Counted from the first letter of the stretch, positions 35,801-44,895 are shown. The stretch is DNA of 64,000 bases from Oreohelix idahoensis (GCA_024509875.1 JAMPIV010008531.1:310001-374000); one strand, 5' to 3'. Made by a program: numbers and translations. The notes: a model not told the origin generated them from the sequence alone.

Positions 35801-38800
35801 CTTTAGATTTTCAGGCTATTTCAGTTTTCACGTGTTCAGATTCTGGGTTACTGACCTGTATATAGTTTCTGCAAGGATTGACTAAGTTTTATATTTTCTC
35901 CCTTTAGATGGTACTTTATCTGCAGACAAGGTGTTTGAAAAGATGGAGCGGGATGGAAAAATAAGAAGAGCTATAGAACCTTCGACTGCTCTTCAGAGTA
36001 GCAGACTTACTTCTGACCCATCAAAATATGAAAGTATGTGTGTGTACCTTATTCCCATTTTAAAAATGTCTATTTCTTCATTATTATTTTGGTATCCCTA
36101 TTGCTTTTCAACTTGGCGAACTGAGGTTTTTTTCTTCTTTGCCTTAGTATTTGATTTGTAAGGATGATCCTGAAATCTAATTATGAAGATCTGTCAGTTC
36201 CATGTTAGCGAGAATAAAAGTTTTTCTCCATAGCAGTTCTGAAACAGAATTTTGTAATTGATTAAATGTAACTATCATTACTTTTATGTTTTTCTCCACA
36301 AATTATATTCATTGTTGTCTGGGATAATTTTCAGTAGTTCAGAGTAACTTGTAAGAGTGAATTTGTATAATTTGTTGGAGGGGTAACTCTGAATCTGTTG
36401 TATGTTGAGGCATAAGGAATTAAATGAAAAATATAATTAGACGCAACTAAAATTGTGAGGTGTCTGGTATCTTCATTAGGTTTCTAAAGGAGTTTGAAAC
36501 TGAAAGTGTCCTTGTGAGAAAAGTTTCATTTTTTTTTTTTAATAGTAAGCAATGCCATTCATGTTTTCAGACGATTCATCTCTATAGGTAAACAGTTTCA
36601 TACTAACTAGATTCTTAGCAACAATAATACTGTCGAAACTCAGAAGCCTAGACCTGTAATAATAATAGCCCCTTCAGTCATAACTGACTATGGGAATGCG
36701 CCCCTGAGGTGACAGCCCGGAGCTGCTTATTTTCCTGGTGTTCCTTTAGATGTTTTCTCCTCTCTTCTGCTTGTTGTGTGAGCTTCTTTTTGCCAAATCT
36801 AAGGTGGCGCTGTAGATGGCATTACCACTTGGTGCGATTGGCAGCTTCATCCTCCCAGGTTGCTGGATTTATGTCCAGTGCCCTCATGTCTCTCTTGCAC
36901 ACATCTTTGAATCTCAGATGCAGTTGCCCAACTGTTCTTTTGCCAAAAGACCTGTAGGTCGTAACTGATTATCCTAATTTTGTTGTTCGTATCAAGGTGG
37001 ATTCTGTTAGATATGTCTATTTTCATATGTCGTAATCTCCTATTCAGATTTCCTTATAATAATGTTTTCAGTGTACAACACAATCTGAGACTAATCCTTG
37101 TTCCGTGCGATATTTTCATAGGAATAATTTGCATGGATGAATGTTTTTTTTGCACTCCGGGTAAACCCATAGGTGCTCAGTCATCCTCAGCAAATGTCGA
37201 AGGGTATGAATGATTGTTCCTGTTGCACACTGGTTGTATATACGCCGGATGCATCCTCTCATACTTTCATCCCTGCCAGTTTTACGCCTAATGCCAAACT
37301 CCAGCAATCTTAGCCTTGGTGATTCATCGATTGCAGTGTCATTCTTTTATAAGCAATCATTAATTGTATATGACAAGATTGCCACAATGGAACTGATCAA
37401 AAGGACAAGACTAATACGAGTGGAACAGGATATGAGGAGAAGATACCAGCAATGTATAAGAGACATAGAGACAACCAAATGTGGTGGCAGTACAACGTGG
37501 TCCCTGTTATGGAATCCCCAGGGTAAGCCCAAAAAACACTTGGAGAAGAGAGCTAGAGACAAACATAAAAGGGATACAGAAGACTTTGAACAGACAGCAC
37601 AGGACAGGACAGGCAGGCTTGGCATATATTTGCTGCAGGCCTGTACTCCATAGGGAGCTGAATGGCAATAAATAAATGAATGAAGAATTGTGCATGGCAG
37701 TTAGCAGTCTAGTGGTTTAATAAGAGACTAGAGATTGAGATCAGGGGACAGGATCTAAGACGCGTCAAAAGTGGAATGAAGTCAGAGACCCATAGCTGAC
37801 TGCTTGCGTCAGGGTCAGCGAACCAGAGCTGACCAAGACCCTACTCCACCTCCAAGCGGTGGTCCTGGAAACAGGCTGCATCACTGCAGTCTGGCTGAGA
37901 GAGTAGGGATCGAAGTGGGAAGGCAAACCCGGTCCTAAAAAATGCTGTGCCGAACCTGGCAAAGGGGCGACCGACCCCAACCAGGCGCGTCCACGGGTGG
38001 CGGATAGTGGAACGACCTCCAGATATGGTGTGTCAGCTGCGAATTAAGTCAGCATTGCTGGACGAATAAGCAGTCGCGGACCAAACGGCGATGTCCTCCC
38101 AGCAGGACGGGGAGGGGTAACAGGTGGCACTGATACCCCCACTGAAATCCCCCACATGTCCTACGACGGGTGCATCAAGCGAGTAAGAGCCGCTATAAGC
38201 TCTAGCCACGGGGAAGGTAAACCTCGGTAAACAAACCAATCTGCTGCCTTGCAGCTACCACCGGGAGATGGAAAGGCTATGGGAGACAACCCTGAACAAC
38301 AAACACAACCCGGCCTGCCGAAGACGGAGTGTGTTAGCTACGGCGCAGACACCGGGAAAAATTAGGACACACACGCTTTTGCGGTATGGAGTCATGCGAC
38401 AATCTCGACTTACGTCATGGCGTCGCTCCTATCAGCTACAACCGGGGAGGAGCGGAGCCGGGCCCCTAGCCTCGAAAGGGCCCACCCAAGCAACCGGTGC
38501 CTTTGCCAACCAAATGGTCGGGGGAAGGCAAAGTAGAGCAACTGACCAACCAACCCACTATCTTACAGTGGCTCAATGGAATGCAGAAGGAGTGAGGAAC
38601 AAGAAACCGGAGTTACAAGAATTCCTCAGGGAAAATAACATTGATATAATCTGCATCCAAGAAACTCATCTAAAAGATACCCAACGATTCTTTGTACGTG
38701 GATACCAATCCTTCCGCCAAGACAGGGTAAAAAGAACTAAGGGAGGAATCCTCACACTGATTAAAACCTCAATCCCAGCAGTAGAGACACACAGATCTGG

Positions 38801-41800
38801 TGAGGACGAACTTGAATACATAACAGTTCAACTACTGCTGCCAAGTGGAGATTTAATGATCACAAACTGCTACAGCCCTCCAACCACAACTCTGGAGCTA
38901 CACAAAGTGAAGCTTGCAGCATCGAGACACCTCGTTATGGGTGACTTCAATAGCCACTCACCCAGCTGGGGCTATGACGCAACAGATCCAAGAGGAGAAG
39001 AGGTGGAAGATTGGATGGTAGAGAATAAACTAATTCTAATAAACCAACCAGAGGATAAGCCCACCTTCTATTCCAGAGTATGGAAAACAACGAGCACACC
39101 AGATCTTGCTTTGGCTACAGATGACATACATCGACTCACCACCAGAACAGTAAATACTCAACTTGGGGGAAGTGACCATGTACCAGTCACATTACAGATA
39201 TCTGAGATAAGAAGTGCAGGAGAAATCAATATGTCTCCTAGCTGGAATTTCAAAAAAGCAAACTGGGGATTTTTTAAAGAACAAGCCGACAATTTCTGTC
39301 AGAACATTGCTCACTCAAATAACATCAATAAAAACATCTCCATCATCAGTGAGGCAATCATCCAAGCAGCAAAGAAGTCAATTCCACGAGGTAAACGACG
39401 AGACTACAAACCATACTGGAGTGACAACCTGGGAAAACTCCATAGTGAATTAAATAAAGCACGGGAAACTATGGAGCAAAATCCCACATTAGAGAACACA
39501 CAGAGGCACAACAGCATAAAACAAGCTTTCAATGAACAAAAGAAAGCTGAAATCCAAAGGAGCTGGCACCAGAAGACCAGCAGTCTCAACATGGAAAAGG
39601 ACTCAAGCAAGCTATGGAATCTAACAAGAGTGCTAAATGAAGAAACAACAACCAGCTACTGTAAGACTGTCATCAAGGAAAATGAAAAATACCACACAGG
39701 AAAGATGGCAGCAAACATCCTGGCAGATTTCTACAAGGAAGAAAGCACCACATCACTTTCACATGCACGGATCCAAGAAGTACGTAAGGAAGTAAAAGAA
39801 AAACTGAAGCACCAAAACCCAGATATCTGCATGAAGTCACCCCTTACTATGAGAGAACTCAGTGCTGCCATAACAAAACTAAAGAACAGAAAAGCTCCAG
39901 GAAAAGATGGCATCACAAATGATATGATCAAGAACCTTGGACCTGTAGCCAGGCACAAGCTCCTCCTAATCTTCAATCAGTCATGGAGTACTGGAAAATT
40001 TCCAGATCAATGGCGAGAAGCAATCATTGTTCCCATCAGAAAGAAACAAAAGGAGAAAACAAGCAAGTCCAGCTACTGACCAGTTAGCCTACTGAGCTGT
40101 CTGGGTAAGGTAATGGAAAGAATGGTGAACTCAAGATTACTGAAACATCTGGAAAAAAACCATCTGCTTGATAACACACAGTCAGCATTTAGGAAAAATC
40201 GCAGCACCGAAGACCAACTAGTATATCTAGCCCAGGAAGTAGAAAATGCCTTTCAGGAGAAAAAGAAAGTACTGGCGGTTTTTGTAGACTTGACAAAAGC
40301 CTTTGATAAGGTATGGAAAGAAGGACTCCTCCTTAAGATGCTCAACAGCAAAATTGAAGGGAGAATGTTCAACTGGATACGGGACTTTCTTCGATACCGC
40401 ACAGCAAGAGTAAAACTTGACGGGAAACTGAGCCATCGTGTCACTCTACAACAGGGTGTGCCACAAGGAGGAGTTATCTCCCCCACACTTTTTATCATAT
40501 ATATATAATGATATTGCAGAGAAACTGTCCGGGCATATCTCCAGGGCTCTTCATGCTGACGATTTTGCTGCCTGGTGTGCTGCTGAACATTTGCCTACTG
40601 CGAAGTTCAGGATGCAAGCAGCGCTAAATATCATCGGTAAATGGGCATCAGATTGGGGAGTACAGATAAACCTCTCCAAGACAGTAGCAACCTGCTTCTC
40701 TCTGTCAAATCGCCGAGAAACGATCAAACTGCAGCTAAATGGAAGTGAACTTCCAATCGAGGAAAACCCAACATACCTAGGAGTCAAGTTGGATAAGAGA
40801 CTCACCTGGAAGCCGCACATAAAAGCAGTAGAACAGAGAGCAATAAGAAAGCTCTCTATTATGAAGAAACTGGCTGGCACAAGTTGGGGGGCAAATACCA
40901 ACATACTTAAAAAAGTCTATACAGGCACAGTCAGACCTGTACTTGAATATGGCATGTCAGCCTGGGCCACAGCATCTAAAACAAACACAGAATGTCTAGG
41001 GAAAGTGCAAAATTCAGGCCTTAGACTAATCACTGGAGGGATGAAGACTTCTCCAATCCAGGCAATGGAGCGATACACCAACATCCGCTCTCTTGATGAC
41101 AGACGTGAGGAAAAGGTATTCACTCACAGTGAGAAGCTTCTACGAATGCCAAGTCATCCAATGCATGCCAAACTCCATAGTGTGACAAAGAACAGGCTGA
41201 AAAGAACCAGCTTCCTAAACATCTCCAAACATCTGCATCGATGCCATGAAGACCTCCTCCCAAATCGATCTACTGAGATTGAAATGTTAATTGATTACGA
41301 GGAGCCAGACGACTGCCATGGAAATATATCTATCATCACAGAAGTCCCTAAAATAAAAAATAAAGGCCACCTGACCCCTCAACAACTAAAAACTTTGGCT
41401 CAAGAAATGATTGAAGAAAAGTACAACCCGAAGGAGTGGACACATGCATACACAGATGGATCTGCTGAGGGAGCAGTAAAGAACGGTGGAGGAGGCATTT
41501 TTTTAAGATTACTAAATGGAAAGATCATTCGAGAGGCCTTCCCAACTGGAAAGATCTCCTCCAATTTTAGGGCAGAAGCTATGGCACTACTGCAAGCCCT
41601 GAAGATCCTCACCAGACCTGAACAGCAGCCACAAGCTAAGATAGTAATCTTCACTGACTGCAGATCATTACTTGAATCAATACAAAACACCAGAAATGAT
41701 AACATGATGAATGAGATCAGATCTGAGCTTAACATCATCCAAAGGTCATCAACCATTGCCCTTCAGTGGTTACCTGCCCATTGTGGAATCGCTGGTAATG

Positions 41801-44168
41801 AGAAAGCAGATGCTCTATCAAGAAGTGGCAGTAAAATGGAACAATACAGCCACCCATTGCCCTATTGGGAAGCAAAAACCATCATCCACAACAAATACAA
41901 AAATCAGTGGAAGGAGGAAGGGGATATATACAGCAGAGATGACCCAATCCACCACCTAAACAGACACCAACAGACGACAATTTTCCGCCTGAGAACTGGT
42001 CACTGCAGATTACTTGGACATCTCTATCGCCTCAAGATATCCCACACGAATGAATGCCCATGTGGAACTGATATCCAGACTCCAGAACACATTCTCCAGA
42101 ACTGTCCAACCCATGATAAATTGCGACGTACGACCTGGCCAAAAGGTGATGAGCTCCAGCAGAAGCTATGGGGCTGCCGCGCCGACCTGGAAAAGACTGT
42201 GGACTTCGTCCTGGCGACAGGCCTGCAGATTTAGCATGACTACAAACCGAACGCAGAAGAAGAAGAAGAAGAAGCTGTGCCGAAGTGGGATGTGTTGGGC
42301 CAAAAGGCGCAGATATCGCAGCTTTGCTGTAAACGGCGACACAACACAACCAACGTCCTTTTCAGGACGAACGCAGAAGAAGAAGAAGAGATCAGGGGAC
42401 CACGATTGACAAACCTTACACATTTTACATTTGCTCACTTGCAGGGTTTGTAACAACTGACTCTTAGGTAGGGGCAGCTCTGATCTTAAACCCTTATGTC
42501 CTGCATGCTATCTACCATGCAAAATATTCTCCAGAAAATGAATTACAGTATGGGGTTACCAATCTCATCTTTTCATGTGTAACATAGTGAAACAGAAACC
42601 ACTACAGCAAAAGTACATAGAGCCAAATGCAAAAAAGTGTTGGCCGCTTCTTATGGAGCAAACAGGGACATTAATCCAAAATTGAATATATTTGTCATCC
42701 CACTGCTAAAGAATTTGAATATTTAGCTCAATAAAATTGTTTGATTGAATTTTTACAGCTATTATGCCAACTAAAGAAAAATAGTATTCTGAAAAAGGGA
42801 GGTTGGAGGAGGAGGCAGAAGAGACCATAAAACATATATATTAAATTTTATTGTGAAAAACATCTATAATCACTATGGGCACAGCCAAATGCCAAATTTG
42901 GTTGCTTTTTTGCATATAAAGCAAAGTCCCACATTAAAAAATTCCAGTATTGTTTGCAACAAAACCCCAGTTTAAAAAAACTTTTGATTATCATGGAAAA
43001 TGGCGTGTAATGGGATGCAGGGAACTGCAACTATTAATAAAAAATAGCACTTGATGTGTTAAATGTGGTCTAACCAAGTTAAGGTTTACTTTCAAGTTAC
43101 AGTCATTTCTCTGTGATCTAAACAATTTGTTTTAATGCAGTTGTCCTGAAATTCTCTGCAACTCTAAAATTTAATAATATAACATTTAGCATTATATACA
43201 GTATATAATGCCTGCATCACCAGCACACTCCTATATGGCAGCGAGACCTGGACGACCTATGCTAAGCAAGAAAGAAGGCTCAATACCTTCCATTTGCGGT
43301 GTCTATGCTGCATCCTCGGCATCTCGTGGAAAGATAAAGTGACAAATGTCGAGGTGTTGTCACGTGCTGGCCTTCAAAGTATGTATACGCTGCTTAGATA
43401 GCGCAGACTTCGCTGGCTTGGCCATGTTCGCCGCATGGAAGATGGTCGCATCCCAAAAGATATCTTCTACGGACAATTAGCAGATGGCAAGAGAACAGTT
43501 GGGCGACCACAGCTGAGGTTCAAAGATGTGTGCAAGAGAGATATGAGGGCACTGGACATGGATCCAGCAACATGGGAGGATGAAGCTGCCGATCGCACTA
43601 AGTGGCGATGCTATTTACGGCACCACCTCAGATTGGGCGAAGAGAGGCTCACACAAGAAGCAGAGGTGAGGAGAAAACGTCGAAAGGAGCACCAGGAAAA
43701 TAAGCAGCTGAAGGCTGCCACCTCAGGGGCGCATTCCCATAGTCAGTTATGACTGAAGGGGCTATTATTATTATTATTATAACATTTAGCATTCATATCT
43801 TTAATAGTTAACTTAGATATGTTTTACCATGCAGCTGATTAGTGTTCAACAGGAATACAACTGTATGTGTCTAGTTACTGGTTACCTCTGTGATTGACTA
43901 AAAAGGTTCCTTTTATGCATATTTTTTTACAATGACTAGATTAACACTGTTTACTTGGTTGTCTGTAGATGTCATGAACAAACTGAAGCAGGAGAACGGG
44001 CTGCTTCGTCAACAGACAGTGTGTAAAATTTGTATGGACAAGGAAGTTGCTGTGGTTTTCCTTCCCTGTGGCCATTTTGTTTCCTGTTCGGATTGTGCTG
44101 CTGCAATGAAAGACTGTCCAGTATGCAGGAAACAAGTCCGTGGAATTGTTCGTGCTTTCATGGGGTAG
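24877..44168 (+). CDS. Inhibitor-of-apoptosis protein (IAP/BIRC), two BIRs + UBA + RING; whole spliced gene
   Basis: Proposed join: 24877-26848, 27401-27576, 30067-30128, 32887-33023, 35908-36033, 43969-44168 (2673 nt, 890 residues). IAPs of this layout bind caspases or IBM-motif proteins through BIR domains, bind ubiquitin through UBA, and act as cytosolic E3 ubiquitin ligases through a C-terminal RING in apoptosis and innate signalling. Layout by residue: basic/polar region 1-280; BIR1 about 294-365 (Cys335, Cys338, His355, Cys362); Ser/Thr/Gln/Ala-rich linker about 390-605; BIR2 about 621-697 (Cys665, Cys668, His685, Cys692); UBA about 752-800; RING 843-880. All introns are GT-AG and phases agree. 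Compared with usual two- or three-BIR IAPs, the N-terminal region and inter-BIR linker are unusually long. Orthology within BIRC2/3/7-type genes was not resolved. Confidence 0.88.
26849..27400 (+). other. IAP intron 1
   Basis: 552-nt GT-AG intron splitting BIR2 between the GFYYAG and YGDCARC motifs. No inserted element was recognised. Confidence 0.85.
27401..27576 (+). CDS. IAP coding exon 2: second half of BIR2
   Basis: Acceptor TTTCATATTCTAG ends at 27400 and donor GTAGGA starts at 27577; enters in phase 1, leaves in phase 0. Encodes [20 protein letters not shown] and [12 protein letters not shown], then [20 protein letters not shown]. The zinc ligands and the Gly-Leu, Trp675, Asp679, Trp682, Glu684 and Trp688 positions match type II BIR domains that bind IBM tetrapeptides, as in XIAP BIR3. 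Confidence 0.95.
27618..27875 (-). mobile_element. tRNA-type SINE, family S3, in IAP intron 2
   Basis: On the minus strand it begins near TGGCACATTGGTTAGAGC (A-box-like), followed by GGTTCCTGGATCAAAACCC (B-box region). The body has ACTGGGTACCTC and GGCAAAGACAGCAAGGAAGG, and it ends TACCGCAGTATCTCCTACGG. Related degraded copies are at 8926-9000 and around 33775-34320. No clear TSD was found; edges are approximate. Confidence 0.6.
28265..28990 (+). pseudogene. LINE ORF2 C-terminal fragment (family L2) in IAP intron 2
   Basis: From about 28265 the frame reads [20 protein letters not shown], then [35 protein letters not shown] and [22 protein letters not shown] at 28757-28759 interrupts, and the same frame continues [16 protein letters not shown] to a stop at 28952. 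A tail with ATCAAAGAAGAAGA follows. This is the end of the reverse transcriptase and the C-terminal domain of a non-LTR retrotransposon, strongly 5'-truncated, in the sense orientation of the host gene. The clade (RTE- or CR1-like) is not resolved by eye. Confidence 0.85.
29014..29371. mobile_element. hAT-like MITE, 342 bp, perfect 8-bp TSD
   Basis: The element 29022-29363 starts CAGTGGTTCTTAACC and ends GGTTAAGAAGCACTG (14 of 15 complementary). Identical TTCTAACC lies on both sides (29014-29021 and 29364-29371). The interior repeats a GCACCCCTTT motif and is non-coding. Confidence 0.88.
29694..29885 (+). repeat. Interspersed repeat family Y, copy 1
   Basis: Shares GGCTGGC-ACC, AGAA(G/A)CCACTGCTGCAAGAGC, CAGGCTTCTTG and GGGACCAGCTACAG-GG with segments at 30960-31165 and 50640-50850, and more weakly at 30490-30740 and 42550-42625. 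It looks like a short interspersed element; no termini were defined. Confidence 0.55.
29963..30066 (+). repeat. T-rich degenerate ~21-bp repeat forming the tract before IAP exon 3
   Basis: Three to four imperfect units of the type TTTAATTT(A/G)TGTATGTT(C/T)TT lie directly upstream of the CAG acceptor at 30064-30066. A pyrimidine-rich minisatellite thus contributes to the splice acceptor region. Confidence 0.55.
30067..30128 (+). CDS. IAP coding exon 3 (62 nt)
   Basis: Small exon with acceptor TTTTTATTCTGTCCAG ending at 30066 and strong donor AG|GTATGT at 30129. It is read in phase 0 as [20 protein letters not shown] plus two bases. A comparable (I/V)(S/T)(F/Y)-x-M-V segment follows BIR domains in related IAPs as I recall them, and inclusion keeps the phase of every neighbour. 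An alternative donor GTAAAT at 30118 would give a 51-nt version in phase 0. Support is from phase, splice sites and family expectation only. Confidence 0.72.
30129..32253. mobile_element. Possible ~2.1-kb non-autonomous insertion directly after IAP exon 3
   Basis: GGTAT is followed by GTGATAGGGTGGG at 30129-30146, and the complement of a similar end (CCCCATCAC followed by AGGTAT) lies at 32240-32253. The ends may be short inverted repeats and GGTAT a target duplication. The interior (30150-32230) has no long open frame, contains a ~134-bp direct duplication (30468 and 30602 both start CTCATGC(G/A)TGTC) and family Y repeats at 30490-30740 and 30960-31165. The inverted repeat is short, so this is tentative. 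Confidence 0.35.
32330..32660 (+). repeat. 30/60-bp minisatellite
   Basis: About eleven 30-bp half-units, mostly paired into a 60-61-bp higher-order unit. The unit alternates AGAACAGAAAGTGCTGGACA and AGATGTGACC with AACAGA(A/G)ATAACTGGAGAGA. Long open frames on both strands arise only from the periodicity. Confidence 0.9.
32887..33023 (+). CDS. IAP coding exon 4: linker and first part of UBA domain
   Basis: Donor GTAAGT at 33024; leaves in phase 1. Encodes [20 protein letters not shown] then [15 protein letters not shown], a UBA-type helix pattern with the MGY loop. The end is firm; the start is a choice. Acceptor TATGTTTACAG at 32886 accepts phase 2 and fits exon 3 at 30128. Acceptor TTCCAAG at 32920 would fit the 30117 donor. 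The better-looking CCGTTACAG at 32912 gives a frame clash with either donor of exon 3. Confidence 0.78.
33300..33545 (+). repeat. 18-bp minisatellite, about 14 units, in IAP intron 4
   Basis: Units of TTCATGTTTCTTACTGCY with small variation (TTG for TTC in the first two). The 18-bp period is divisible by three and contains no stop in several frames, so open frames of 84-132 codons (AFMFLT or MKAVRN repeats) are periodicity artefacts. Confidence 0.95.
33819..34187 (+). mobile_element. tRNA-derived SINE, family S4, 10-bp TSD, nested in an older SINE
   Basis: The SINE (33829-34177) is flanked by TAGATTTCAT at 33819-33828 and 34178-34187. It is nearly identical to the copy at 9971-10320, from the GGGAGCCGGGCTAGCGTAG head to the GGGCGTACG poly(A) end. 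Sequence on either side (33775-33828 and 34188-34320) aligns to consecutive parts of family S3 (27618-27875), so it landed inside that older SINE. Confidence 0.9.
34549..34879 (+). repeat. 19-bp minisatellite, about 17 units, in IAP intron 4
   Basis: Tandem TTTGAAGTTCATGTCCATG units; roughly every third unit carries CATA instead of CATG before the next TTTG, suggesting a higher-order 57-bp period. Confidence 0.95.
35141..35211 (-). mobile_element. 37-bp LINE 3'-end stub (family L3) with 17-bp TSD
   Basis: A 37-bp insert (35158-35194) is flanked by identical TTGTATTTTATTATTCT copies at 35141-35157 and 35195-35211. Its complement, CCTCTACACCTCACGGTAGA to GTAAG, equals the last bases of the L3 fragment ending at 9792. 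This is an extremely 5'-truncated retrotransposition event. Confidence 0.85.
35908..36033 (+). CDS. IAP coding exon 5: end of UBA and spacer to RING
   Basis: Acceptor TTTTCTCCCTTTAG ends at 35907; donor GTATGT starts at 36034; phase 1 in and out. Encodes [20 protein letters not shown] and then a polar spacer with [11 protein letters not shown]. It links the UBA helices to the RING exon almost 8 kb downstream. Confidence 0.88.
36650..36965 (-). mobile_element. LINE 3' end fragment (family L5)
   Basis: Minus-strand copy of the same 3' end as 43210-43790. It starts at the (AAT)n tail with AGCCCCTTCAGTCATAACTG and continues GAATGCGCCCCTGAGGTGAC. The complement encodes [18 protein letters not shown] residues with frameshifts. 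5'-truncated. Confidence 0.75.
37127..37345 (-). repeat. Interspersed repeat family A, copy 2
   Basis: The minus strand reads [38 protein letters not shown] and [19 protein letters not shown]. It is the longest copy in a single frame and shares the amino-acid pattern with the copies at 22053 and 46520. Confidence 0.55.
37470..37680 (+). pseudogene. LINE ORF2 C-terminal fragment (family L6)
   Basis: Encodes [19 protein letters not shown], then [20 protein letters not shown] and LLQACTP, followed by a tail AATAAATAAATGAATGA. The W-P-GK-K order and the tail are characteristic of LINE ORF2 C-termini; normally conserved Gly-Arg and Trp positions are altered, so it is old. Confidence 0.55.
37944..42284 (+). 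mobile_element. Full-length non-LTR retrotransposon (L1fam, I-like with RNase H), 11-bp TSD
   Basis: The LINE occupies 37955-42273 (4319 bp) between identical GCTGTGCCGAA copies at 37944-37954 and 42274-42284. Its first bases CCTGGCAAAGGGGCGACC match the 5' end of the minus-strand copy at 17110, supporting completeness. It ends CCGAACGCAGAAGAAGAAG. One long ORF encodes endonuclease, reverse transcriptase and RNase H; no separate gag-like ORF with CCHC knuckles was seen in the ~310-bp leader. Confidence 0.92.
38268..42234 (+). pseudogene. LINE ORF: AP endonuclease - reverse transcriptase - RNase H, two lesions
   Basis: Encodes the enzyme set for target-primed reverse transcription. Endonuclease motifs: [35 protein letters not shown] and GGSDHVPV (about 38580-39190). 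Reverse transcriptase: [38 protein letters not shown] and the catalytic HADDFA (about 39880-40570). RNase [34 protein letters not shown] and [17 protein letters not shown] (about 41446-41820). A Cys-rich C-terminus ([12 protein letters not shown]) ends at TAG 42232. Lesions: TGA at 40077-40079 where Arg is expected, and a dinucleotide gain in the AT-rich run near 40498-40506 that shifts the frame right before the HADD motif. With only two lesions the copy is relatively young. Confidence 0.93.
42401..43209. other. Unassigned intronic sequence
   Basis: AT-rich; contains a weak family Y match near 42550-42625 (CAATCTCAT, GTGTAACATAG, ACCACTACAGCAAAAG). No gene or element end defined. Confidence 0.4.
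43210..43792 (+). pseudogene. LINE ORF2 C-terminus (family L5) in IAP intron 5
   Basis: Encodes [37 protein letters not shown] and [20 protein letters not shown], then [19 protein letters not shown] and a KR-rich end. It closes with a (TTA)n tail. A TAG near 43398 interrupts the frame. 5'-truncated sense insertion about 180 bp upstream of the RING exon. It is a retrotransposon, not part of the IAP transcript. Confidence 0.85.
43969..44168 (+). CDS. IAP coding exon 6: C-terminal RING finger
   Basis: Acceptor GGTTGTCTGTAG ends at 43968; phase 1 in; stop TAG at 44166-44168. After a short coiled segment ([14 protein letters not shown]) it encodes the C3HC4 RING: Cys843, Cys846, Cys858, His860, Cys864, Cys867, Cys874, Cys877. 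The spacing is C-x2-C-x11-C-x-H-x3-C-x2-C-x6-C-x2-C, and it ends in [10 protein letters not shown]. The RING at the extreme C-terminus is typical of IAP E3 ligases, where the last residues help dimerisation and E2 binding. An upstream ATG at 43932 lies in the intron and is not used in this model. Confidence 0.96.
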
Positions 44169-44614
44169 AAAAAGTGTACAAGCTGTTAATTACATTTTAT
44201 TGTAGAACATATGTCCAGTGTTGTAGTGTTCTTATTTTATAATCTGAACACTTGTGAAACAAAGAGAATTGCAGCTCAGGTTTTTTTTCCTGTCTCCGTT
44301 ATGTTCATAACTTACTTCTCATATTTTATATAAATATTATGAAGTATCCTTCATATTTTTAAGTATAAATACAGCTTCTTGCTCTGTAAATTTAAATACT
44401 TCTTCATATATGCACTTATCTACTGTCTGATAAGTTTGATAAATATAAAGGATGCAGATGGCAAAGTGTCTTTCGTTGTATTGCAAACTTTATGGAAATT
44501 ATGGGAGATGAAGTTCAGTACAAAATTTGAATTTTTAACTAAGATAAAGGCACTCCTATTCTTAAAAGCTCTGACATGCAGAAAACAAACAAAAGCACAA
44601 CCAGAAAGTTACAA
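44169..44614 (+). other. Probable IAP 3' UTR and downstream sequence
   Basis: AT-rich sequence after the RING stop codon. No canonical AATAAA with a clear cleavage site could be assigned; variants such as TATAAATA near 44364 are present. The UTR end is unknown. Confidence 0.4.
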
Positions 44615-44895
44615 CAGACTAGGTAAAAAAGGTAAAGGATCCCGAAGGCATATTGGGAATATGGTGTTAGGCCCATATTTTCTTGACCATAGGTACACCA
44701 GGGGTGATGTGGTCAGCATCACGCCGGCCGCCTTAACCTTCCCAAAGTTGCTCTGGTACCCAAGTCATGAGGCTGGGTCGACCCAGGAGCCTTTAGCGGT
44801 CTAAAAAATCCCACCTCAACCGGGGATCGAACCATAGACCACTGAGCTAGGAAGCCAGTGGACTAACCACTGTGCTACCACAGCTCCCAGACTAG
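44615..44895 (-). mobile_element. tRNA-derived SINE, family S5, short TSD
   Basis: On the minus strand it begins GGAGCTGTGGTAGCACAGTGG (A-box region), with GGTTCGATCCCC (B box) downstream, then a body with TGGGTACCAGAGCAACTTTG. It ends in a T/A-rich tail at 44623. CAGACTAG flanks it at 44615-44622 and 44888-44895. The B box matches the tRNA consensus closely. Confidence 0.82.

Larger units (their letters stand above)
37737..42400 (+). mobile_element. SINE-like element S1 split by a full-length LINE; outer 13-bp TSD
   Basis: The outer element consists of 37750-37954 and 42285-42387 (308 bp together), colinear with the intact S1 copy at 4354-4657. It is flanked by GAGATCAGGGGAC at 37737-37749 and 42388-42400, a perfect 13-bp duplication. 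It ends GACGAACGCAGAAGAAGAAG. A 4319-bp LINE with its own 11-bp duplication sits between the two halves. Confidence 0.9.
36034..43968 (+). other. IAP intron 5 (7.9 kb), retroelement-rich
   Basis: It separates the UBA and RING exons and holds LINE fragments at 36650, 37470 and 43210, the full-length LINE inside a SINE, and family A copy 2. The 36034-36645 stretch and 42400-43200 show no recognised feature apart from a weak family Y fragment near 42550-42625. Confidence 0.8.

Noticed and set aside
38268..42234. Large ORFs as host protein-coding genes
   Set aside because: Endonuclease, reverse transcriptase and RNase H motifs plus target duplications identify a retrotransposon.
43932..43968. 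ATG upstream of the RING exon as a separate small RING gene
   Set aside because: A good acceptor at 43968 and phase agreement with exon 5 make it the last IAP exon.
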